Below, in pieces: positions 6,131-10,825 of a stretch of 10,825 bases of DNA. The position numbers were made by a program, and so were the translations under genes. The DNA comes from SHZI01 sp964391025 (GTDB lineage Bacteria; Pseudomonadota; Gammaproteobacteria; Steroidobacterales; GCA-2729495), in the NCBI GenBank assembly GCA_964391025.1, contig CAYMKJ010000283.1, forward strand, positions 1 to 10,825, written 5' to 3'. Each line of letters begins with the position of its first letter. The first letter of the stretch is position 1. The notes under the pieces were generated by a model. The model was not told where the DNA came from. It was given only the letters and a program-made list of their open reading frames with translations, and searched no databases.

Positions 6131-6158
6131 GCCAGACCTGCCGGACTCTGTATATCAT
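6129..6158 (+). promoter_or_regulatory. Sigma-70 promoter of tRNA-Val
   Basis: TTGCCA (6129-6134, five of six) and TATCAT (6153-6158, five of six) are 18 bp apart. A GC-rich run (GCGGCCCGCGGGC) follows directly, typical of the discriminator of stable-RNA promoters. Transcription would start a few bases before the tRNA. TATATC at 6151 with a 16-bp spacer is an alternative -10. Confidence 0.65.
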
Positions 6159-6167
6159 GCGGCCCGC

Positions 6168-6242
6168 GGGCGATTAGCTCAGTGGTAGAGCGCTGCTTTC
6201 ACACAGCAGAGGTCGAGTGTTCAATCCACTCATCGCCCACCA
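6168..6242 (+). tRNA. tRNA-Val (anticodon CAC)
   Basis: A full cloverleaf is visible: acceptor GGGCGAT with ATCGCCC; D-arm GCTC-AGTGGTA-GAGC; anticodon arm CTGCT-TTCACAC-AGCAG with CAC at 6200-6202 (reads GUG); variable loop AGGTC; T-arm GAGTG-TTCAATC-CACTC; discriminator A and encoded CCA (6240-6242). It is on the plus strand between two minus-strand EPS genes, with its own promoter. No sign of an integrated element is seen at its 3' end. Confidence 0.96.
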
Positions 6243-6340
6243 ACTACCAGGCAATACCCTGGCACCCGCCGGCCGAAACCACCCCCGTACAACCGAGCCC
6301 GAAGATGCGGATCCGGGCAGTGGCCAGGCAAATTCCCGGC

Positions 6341-7648
6341 TCAACGCCGGAAGCCGACCCCCTGATAGGTGACGCCGAAGAAGAGAATATTATCGGTGTC
6401 CTGGCCCGACCCCCCGCCTTGGTCTTCAGCGACGTAACTGTATTTGCCGTAAGTTGAGAGGGTGGCGGTCAGTTGCCAGGACAGTGAAAAGTTAAGGTTG
6501 GAGTACTTCACGTTTTGGCTGCCCAGATCGCCGACTGCCGATGAGTTGCTAAATAGCGCCCCGGCACTCGTACTCAGGTGCCTCGTCAGGGTCCGCTGCA
6601 CATACAGGCTGAACGTGTCCGTTATGTTTTGGGTCCCATTGGACTGGGGCGCCAGGGCTCGGCTGACATCGAGTGTCAGGGTGGTCCCTTCACTCGTCTT
6701 GCTCACGCTAATGTCGCCGACAAAATTGCGAGACTCGTCGCTTGCGGAACAGGGCGCCTGCTCCGGGCACAGGGCCCCTGTCAGCGGGTCGAAGTCCAGT
6801 CCCCGGATATCGACGGAAGTTCGGGCCGTACCGACGTTAATACTGGCTACCACGGTTTCCGTCGGCGTGTAGCTATAACCGACATTTATGCCAAATGAAT
6901 CGGTAGTGTTCTTGGCCGGCCCGTTCTGCGCTTCGGACTTGAAGGTGCCTCCATTCAATACAAGCTGGAAGAAGTTCTTTTCGTTCAGGTAGTGACTCAT
7001 CGCCACCGATGCCCCGTCATTCGTATAGTCGAAATAGCCCCGGTTGAATTGCGTGTCCCCAGCCACGTCATAGGTCACCTCGCCGGTACTAAAGCTGAGC
7101 GCGGCTCTGTTGCGGGGCGACAGGTTGTAGGTGAGGGAGGCTCCCAGATTGCCGCTCCTCTGCGTACCGTCCGAAAAGTTGCCCCCGCCGCTTGGCTGAG
7201 GAGGTGCATTCGGATCTACATCTCCGGTCCGGATGGGGCTTTCCCCGTAGCCACCCGATAGGCTGATGCTGCCACGCTGATCCACGTGGGAGGCCCCCAG
7301 GTTCACTGACCAGTTGTCGTTATTCAGACTTTCGTTGCTTATGCCATTGCTATCGAGGTAGTTGGTCTGCTGGAACACCGTCGAGAGGGTTACCTGATTG
7401 GCGAGGGTCCTATAGCTCCCATTCAGCCCGACCTGCGCGAAGGTTCCGGACACGTCATCTCGATCTGCGTCGCTGAGGTAACGCGCGTTGCTTTCCCACG
7501 TGATGCCAGCGCCGAGTTGTGGAACCAGCTCCCAAAAGGCAAATGCCGAACCGCTGCTCAGTCCCAGCGCTGGCGCCAGGAGCGCGAGCAAAGCCAGCCG
7601 CGTTGACTGCCAGCGCGGGCGGCAGCGGAGAGCGCCAGGATCGCTCAC
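6341..7648 (-). CDS. Second outer-membrane beta-barrel protein, EPS/PEP-CTERM-locus type
   Basis: 435 residues. It starts at GTG 7648, whose GTGA overlaps the TGA stop of the export gene, so translation is probably coupled; no clear Shine-Dalgarno is seen. It stops at TGA 6341-6343. There is an arginine-rich n-region, a hydrophobic core (STRLALLALLAPALG) and a likely signal-peptidase site after GSAFA (residue 37). The mature protein is a chain of amphipathic strands (LGAGITWESNARYLSDAD at the start, ILFFGVTYQGVGF at the end), as in beta-barrels. It resembles the 'PEP-CTERM system associated' barrel family (TIGR03016 is a candidate, not searched). A pair with a Wza-type protein suggests both act at the outer membrane in polymer export. 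A 98-bp gap and the tRNA separate it from the ATPase gene. Confidence 0.85.
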   Translation of the reverse strand: MSDPGALRCRPRWQSTRLALLALLAPALGLSSGSAFAFWELVPQLGAGITWESNARYLSDADRDDVSGTFAQVGLNGSYRTLANQVTLSTVFQQTNYLDSNGISNESLNNDNWSVNLGASHVDQRGSISLSGGYGESPIRTGDVDPNAPPQPSGGGNFSDGTQRSGNLGASLTYNLSPRNRAALSFSTGEVTYDVAGDTQFNRGYFDYTNDGASVAMSHYLNEKNFFQLVLNGGTFKSEAQNGPAKNTTDSFGINVGYSYTPTETVVASINVGTARTSVDIRGLDFDPLTGALCPEQAPCSASDESRNFVGDISVSKTSEGTTLTLDVSRALAPQSNGTQNITDTFSLYVQRTLTRHLSTSAGALFSNSSAVGDLGSQNVKYSNLNFSLSWQLTATLSTYGKYSYVAEDQGGGSGQDTDNILFFGVTYQGVGFRR

Positions 7649-8331
7649 GGCACCAGCACGGTGTCGCCGGGCTGCAGCACAATGTTCTGTTGCAGGCGTC
7701 TGCCCGCTGCGATATCACTATAGGCGAAGGGTATGGCCAGCTGCGTGTTGCCCTCCCGGCGCAGGATCTTGATGTTGTCCAGTTGGGCGAATGGGGTGGT
7801 GCCGCCGGCCATGCTGAGCGCCTGGACGATATCCACAAAACGATTGATGGGGAATTCCCCGGGCCGATTCACCTGGCCAATCACGTAAACCTTGCTGCCA
7901 CGGGGTTCCATGATGGCCACACTGACCACGGGATCCGGTACGAACCGGGCCACCCGACTGGCCACTTCGCGGCGGACGTCTTCGACGGTCCGCCCTTCGG
8001 CGCGGATATCACCGGTCAGGGGGAAGGAGAAGTAGCCGTCCGGCCGGACCATGACCTGTTTCTGCAGATCCACTTCCTTCCAGACGGAGATTTCGAGGAG
8101 GTCACCGGGGTTCACGCCATACCCGCCAGCCTCTGTTGCTGTGGGCGCCGTTGCCGCTGCAGTCGTCGTCGCAGAAGGTGTTGCGGTAGCTGTTTCGGCA
8201 GGCGCTTCGGTAGGTGTTTCGGCCTCGCTGGCGGCCTCGACCGTCGCCGTCAGGCCCAGGCCCGCGACCAGGCCCGCGACCAGGCCCGCGACCGTCACGG
8301 CCCACACCGCAGCACGTAATCCGTTGCTCAT
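7645..8331 (-). CDS. Polysaccharide export protein, Wza/EpsD type with SLBB domain
   Basis: 228 residues. ATG 8331-8329 is chosen over the longer open frame (to 8439) because AGGAG lies 7 nt upstream and the protein then opens with a signal peptide. The signal core contains a tandem VAGL repeat (residues about 14-25). A low-complexity A/T/E/P linker follows (about 35-69). Next is the polysaccharide export domain, YGVNPGDLLEISVW (71-84) and VRPDGYFSFPLTGDI (95-109), then an SLBB-like part (VYVIGQVNRPGEFPI, 148-162), ending VLQPGDTVLVP. The family forms outer-membrane-linked periplasmic channels for capsule or EPS; it resembles the exosortase-associated subgroup. Wza-like proteins are usually lipoproteins, but no cysteine occurs in this signal region, so membrane anchoring must differ. 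It is first in a coupled pair with the barrel gene (GTGA overlap). Confidence 0.92.
   Translation of the reverse strand: MSNGLRAAVWAVTVAGLVAGLVAGLGLTATVEAASEAETPTEAPAETATATPSATTTAAATAPTATEAGGYGVNPGDLLEISVWKEVDLQKQVMVRPDGYFSFPLTGDIRAEGRTVEDVRREVASRVARFVPDPVVSVAIMEPRGSKVYVIGQVNRPGEFPINRFVDIVQALSMAGGTTPFAQLDNIKILRREGNTQLAIPFAYSDIAAGRRLQQNIVLQPGDTVLVP
8257..8292. repeat. Three perfect 12-bp tandem repeats in the export protein signal peptide
   Basis: The unit caggcccgcgac occurs three times without a break. On the minus strand each unit encodes Val-Ala-Gly-Leu, in frame, within the hydrophobic core. Gain or loss of a unit would lengthen or shorten the signal core by four residues without a frameshift. 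Confidence 0.9.
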
Positions 8332-8648
8332 ATCGTCACTCCTGACAAGGGCCCCAGGCGGGGCGAAGCCTTGGCACGGCCGATCAAGGGGGCTGCGACA
8401 TTTAGGTAAGTTTTCCCGGTCAACGTGCCGGTCGAACATTACCGAATGGTCAGCTTGATGATCGGCGCCGTGCCGGCGGTATAAACTCGAAACGTGATTG
8501 TACTGGCCTTTTTGCCCTGCTGCGATGCTCGGCCGTCGCAGTATATGGGGGCCAGGACACCCTTATCAGTTGTCCATGTGAGAACCGTCGCAGACACCTT
8601 CTGACCCTCAGCGCAAAGTACAGACAGAAATAGTGTTTGCTGTAGAAC
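8332..8648. other. 317-bp divergent intergenic region between the export and WecA-type genes
   Basis: No convincing gene is seen; the minus-strand frame across 8450-8803 lacks family features and overlaps the WecA-type gene. Visible elements are a CTGCGA-N10-TCGCAG inverted repeat (8520-8541), which could be an operator or small hairpin; a TATAAA box (8480-8485) 19 bp after TTGATG (8455-8460), a weak plus-strand promoter; and TACAAT on the minus strand near 8496. No c-di-GMP aptamer or sigma-54 site with correct spacing was found. Confidence 0.5.
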
Positions 8649-9920
8649 ATGCCCGCTGAATTCGCACCCCTGGTTGCCCTCGTTGCGACGATCCTCCTGA
8701 TCGGCATGCTGCGCCCCTTAGCCGTCCGCTCGGGCCTGGTGGATATTCCCAATGAACGGAAGAGCCACCGGGCGCCGACGCCGCTGGTTGGTGGCCTCGC
8801 CATTTATGGTGGAACGGCGCTCGGTTTCCTTCTTTCCAAGGGCGGGCCCGTCCCACTTGCTTACGGAGAGGTCTACAGCTTTTTCGGCGCCGGGCTATTG
8901 CTGGTGGGCGTCGGAGTGGCCGACGACTTCCTCGATCTGCCGCCGGCCGTGAAGTTTGTTGCGCAGCTGCTGGCAGCGCTAGTGATGATCTTTGGCGGAG
9001 GCGTGGTCCTGACGGATCTGGGGGCGATCACACCTGATGGCGACCTCCTGCAACTTGGAATCCTGAGCGTACCGTTTACCGTCTTCGCGACCATCGGCAT
9101 CATCAATGCCCTGAACATGTGCGACGGGCTGGACGGTCTTAGTGGCAGCCTTGCGCTGACCTCGTTGTCCGGACTGATCCTGGTTGCCTCCACATGGGGC
9201 AGTCCTGCCGACACGGGATTGTTGCTCATCCTGGGCGCAGGCATCGTCGGTTTTCTGTTGTTCAATCGCCGACTTCTGGGACGGGAACGGGCCTCCGTTT
9301 TTATGGGAGACGCCGGTAGCATGTTTCTGGGTCTCGCCCTGGCCTGGTTCGTCATCTCGCTGTCCCAGGGGGAAACCCGGGCGCTCCGCCCGTCGGCGGC
9401 ACTGTGGTTCCTGATGGTGCCAATCTTCGACGCTGTAGCGATGATGTTGCGCCGGATACGCAAGGGGCGGTCGCCGTTTGCGGCGGATCGCGAGCATTTG
9501 CACGATATTTTTCTGCTGGCTGGTTTTACGGTCAATGAGACCGTGGGGATGATCGTTGGTTTGGCAAGCCTGGGCGTGTTTGCAGGCTTCGCCAGCATCT
9601 ACTTTCAGATTCCGGAATGGGTCGTTTCCGGAGCCTTTCTCCTGGCGGGTATCGGCTATTTCTTGATGATCAGCCACGCGTGGAAGGTGATGCGCTTTCT
9701 GAATCATTCGATCTGTCGACGTCGCGGTCGCCCCGAGCGCCGGCAAGGCTTTAGCGCTGTGTACGCGGGGCCCGAGCGCCGTTCAGGCCAGGACCGGCGC
9801 ACACAGGGGCCGGCTTCCGCGGAGGGCGAGCAGGTTTCGCGTCGGTCCGTGGCATCCTCGCCGGCAGCAGCCACGCCAGGTGCGGCGTGCCACCCGTCGA
9901 TCAAGTCACCCCTCACCTGA
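8649..9920 (+). CDS. WecA/MraY-type undecaprenyl-phosphate GlcNAc-1-phosphate transferase with a basic C-terminal tail
   Basis: 423 residues. ATG 8649 is the first possible start; an in-frame TAG lies 6 bp before it and the ribosome site is weak. It is a polytopic membrane enzyme with about ten hydrophobic segments that links a HexNAc-1-phosphate to undecaprenyl phosphate. Family motifs: ADDFLD (91-96), NMCDGLDG (156-163), FMGDAGSMFLG (218-228), PIFD (258-261) and REHLHD (281-286). The last is usually HxHH; here the final His is Asp. After the last helix a tail of about 70 residues follows, rich in Arg (RRRGRPERR, GPERRSGQDRR) and then Ala/Ser/Pro. Its 3' end overlaps the convergent PPTase gene by 15 bp. 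It may start O-antigen, EPS or another glycan; the sugar cannot be read from sequence. Symbol withheld because wecA and related paralogues cannot be told apart here. Confidence 0.92.
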   Translation: MPAEFAPLVALVATILLIGMLRPLAVRSGLVDIPNERKSHRAPTPLVGGLAIYGGTALGFLLSKGGPVPLAYGEVYSFFGAGLLLVGVGVADDFLDLPPAVKFVAQLLAALVMIFGGGVVLTDLGAITPDGDLLQLGILSVPFTVFATIGIINALNMCDGLDGLSGSLALTSLSGLILVASTWGSPADTGLLLILGAGIVGFLLFNRRLLGRERASVFMGDAGSMFLGLALAWFVISLSQGETRALRPSAALWFLMVPIFDAVAMMLRRIRKGRSPFAADREHLHDIFLLAGFTVNETVGMIVGLASLGVFAGFASIYFQIPEWVVSGAFLLAGIGYFLMISHAWKVMRFLNHSICRRRGRPERRQGFSAVYAGPERRSGQDRRTQGPASAEGEQVSRRSVASSPAAATPGAACHPSIKSPLT

Positions 9921-10631
9921 GCATGGCCTGAGCGTGGCCTGACCAGATTCTGGCCTGGGTCGCTGCCAGGCGGCAGTGATCCAATAGCCTTGTGCTTCGG
10001 CAAAACTGCCAGTGACCGTGTCGGGGCGGATCAGGGTTTCCGCGGGCCCGTGCCCGCGGGCGCAGAAGTCCTCGTCGCCCCGGTCAAACAGAATCTCCAG
10101 GTCAGCGAATTCGAGGAAGATACCCATCAGGGGCGCAACGCACTTGTAGACACTTTCCTTTGCACTGAAGATCAGCTTCGCCCTGAGCAGGAGGGGCAGG
10201 GGCGACGCCTGGAGGCGAGCGAACTCCTCCGGCCGGCAAACCCGGTTCAGCAAGTCCATATCCAGCGGCAGGCTGGGTTCCAGATCAACGCCGATGGCGC
10301 GAATTACCGTGCGGGGTGCCGCCACCGCCAGCACCAGTTCCCCGGCATGGGAGATGCTGCCCACGAATCCGTCCGGCCAGAGCGGGCCCCGGTCAGCACC
10401 GACCGGTAGGACGGGAGAGCGCAAGCCCAGCTCCTGCAGGACAGTCCTGGCATGCGCGCGGCCGGCAGAAAACTCCCGCAGACGGTTTGACCGCATTCGG
10501 CCCGTCACGGCGAGTTCAGCCTGGGCCAGGGGCGGATAGGCACTGGCGATGGTCCCGGCGCTGCTGGCCACGCCAGTCGGCAGAACACGGCGCACGGCAG
10601 TGCGGATCTCGTTCAGCGCGTTCATCTCCAT
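9906..10631 (-). CDS. 4'-phosphopantetheinyl transferase, EntD/Sfp family
   Basis: About 241 residues from ATG 10631; ATG 10625 is nearly as likely, and the frame is open to 10691. It moves phosphopantetheine from CoA to a serine of carrier proteins. Family motifs are in order: REFSAGRAHA (about 52-61), WPDGFVGSISHAG (85-97), IGVDLEP (113-119; the Asp binds magnesium) and FSAKESVYK (155-163; catalytic Glu and Lys). The length fits EntD-type enzymes. It converges on and overlaps the WecA-type gene by 15 bp and is divergent from gltX. Exosortase A loci commonly include an AMP-ligase and an acyl carrier protein, which would need such an enzyme; that link is inferred, since neither is in the window. 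A siderophore or fatty-acid role is the alternative. Confidence 0.93.
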   Translation of the reverse strand: MEMNALNEIRTAVRRVLPTGVASSAGTIASAYPPLAQAELAVTGRMRSNRLREFSAGRAHARTVLQELGLRSPVLPVGADRGPLWPDGFVGSISHAGELVLAVAAPRTVIRAIGVDLEPSLPLDMDLLNRVCRPEEFARLQASPLPLLLRAKLIFSAKESVYKCVAPLMGIFLEFADLEILFDRGDEDFCARGHGPAETLIRPDTVTGSFAEAQGYWITAAWQRPRPESGQATLRPCSGEG

Positions 10632-10693
10632 TCCGGCAGTGTGCCAACAATCCGGATAAAATCTGCCCCTGTATCTACTGGCGCAGGTCACCG

Positions 10694-10825
10694 ATGACGG
10701 TCAGGACACGCTTTGCCCCAAGCCCGACGGGCTTTCTCCACATCGGGGGCGTCCGTACCGCCCTGTTCTCGTGGCTCTATGCCCGGCATCATGGTGGCCA
10801 ATTCGTTCTGCGCATTGAAGATACC
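10694..10825 (+). CDS. gltX: Glutamyl-tRNA synthetase, N-terminal part (cut by window end)
   Basis: ATG 10694-10696 opens a frame to the window end (44 residues). It reads MTVRTRFAPSPTG, then FLHIGGVRTALFSWLYARHH and ends LRIEDT. This is the class I GluRS N-terminus: the FAPSPTG segment, the HIGG form of the HIGH motif that binds ATP, and the RIEDT segment that helps bind glutamate. It charges tRNA-Glu in the cytoplasm. CAGG lies about 8 nt upstream of the start. A TAAAAT box (10657-10662) is a possible -10, with no good -35. It is divergent from the PPTase gene and likely marks the housekeeping edge of the EPS region. A GluQ-type partial paralogue is less likely, given the N-terminal match. 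Confidence 0.95.
   Translation, partial: MTVRTRFAPSPTGFLHIGGVRTALFSWLYARHHGGQFVLRIEDT

Noticed and set aside
6248..6263. Terminator after tRNA-Val (CCAGG-N6-CCTGG)
   Set aside because: The stem has only 5 bp and no following T-run; it is not convincing as a terminator.
6168..6340. Integrated element at the tRNA 3' end
   Set aside because: No integrase gene and no second copy of the tRNA 3' segment is seen within the window.
8257..8292. CRISPR-like repeat array
   Set aside because: The 12-bp units are directly adjacent with no spacers and lie in frame inside a coding region.
7519..8319. Plus-strand open frame (266 codons)
   Set aside because: It is antisense to the export protein and the barrel start. 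The repeated RDQARDQA string is the reverse reading of the VAGL repeat.
8450..8803. Minus-strand open frame crossing the divergent gap
   Set aside because: It overlaps the start of the WecA-type gene, is Arg-rich without a domain, and has no good ribosome site.

Overview
The window (10,825 bp, GC-rich) looks like part of a gammaproteobacterial exopolysaccharide / PEP-CTERM (exosortase A, XrtA-type) locus next to housekeeping genes. The lineage is inferred from gene content, GC-rich codon use and a gltX-linked context. I cannot place it below class level. The exosortase and PEP-CTERM substrates are not in the window; the assignment rests on several genes that resemble families known to accompany exosortase.

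Layout: (1) 1-552 (+) is the 3' part of a CPBP/CAAX-protease-like membrane protein of the exosortase-associated type. (2) 591-1898 (-) is an outer-membrane beta-barrel protein. (3) 2058-2735 (-) is a lipoprotein with a putative-Ig/cadherin-like domain and a fibronectin III domain. (4) 2736-3240 is a 505-bp divergent control region. Its minus strand carries a clear cyclic-di-GMP-I (GEMM) riboswitch aptamer in the lipoprotein leader. Its plus strand carries a sigma-54 type -24/-12 promoter ahead of the next gene. (5) 3241-4698 (+) is a polyprenyl glycosylphosphotransferase of the EpsB_2 type. (6) 4736-6058 (-) is an ExeA-like secretion ATPase of the PEP-CTERM-locus type, fused to a C-terminal FHA domain. 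(7) 6168-6242 (+) is tRNA-Val(CAC) with its own promoter. (8) 6341-7648 and 7645-8331 (-) are a translationally coupled pair: a Wza-type polysaccharide export protein followed by a second beta-barrel protein. (9) 8649-9920 (+) is a WecA/MraY-type GlcNAc-1-phosphate transferase. (10) 9906-10631 (-) is an EntD/Sfp-type phosphopantetheinyl transferase. (11) 10694-10825 (+) is the 5' end of gltX.

How the parts fit together (inference): EpsB_2-type and WecA-type enzymes can each load the first sugar phosphate onto undecaprenyl phosphate. The export protein and beta-barrels would form the outer-membrane end of a secretion path, with the ATPase-FHA protein as an inner energising or regulatory part. 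The PPTase could activate the acyl-carrier proteins often found in such loci. Control appears layered: c-di-GMP through an RNA aptamer on the surface lipoprotein, RpoN on the initiating transferase, and phospho-threonine sensing through FHA on the ATPase. The most noteworthy unit is the 2736-3240 region, where a c-di-GMP riboswitch and a sigma-54 promoter diverge between a surface-lipoprotein gene and an EPS-initiating gene.
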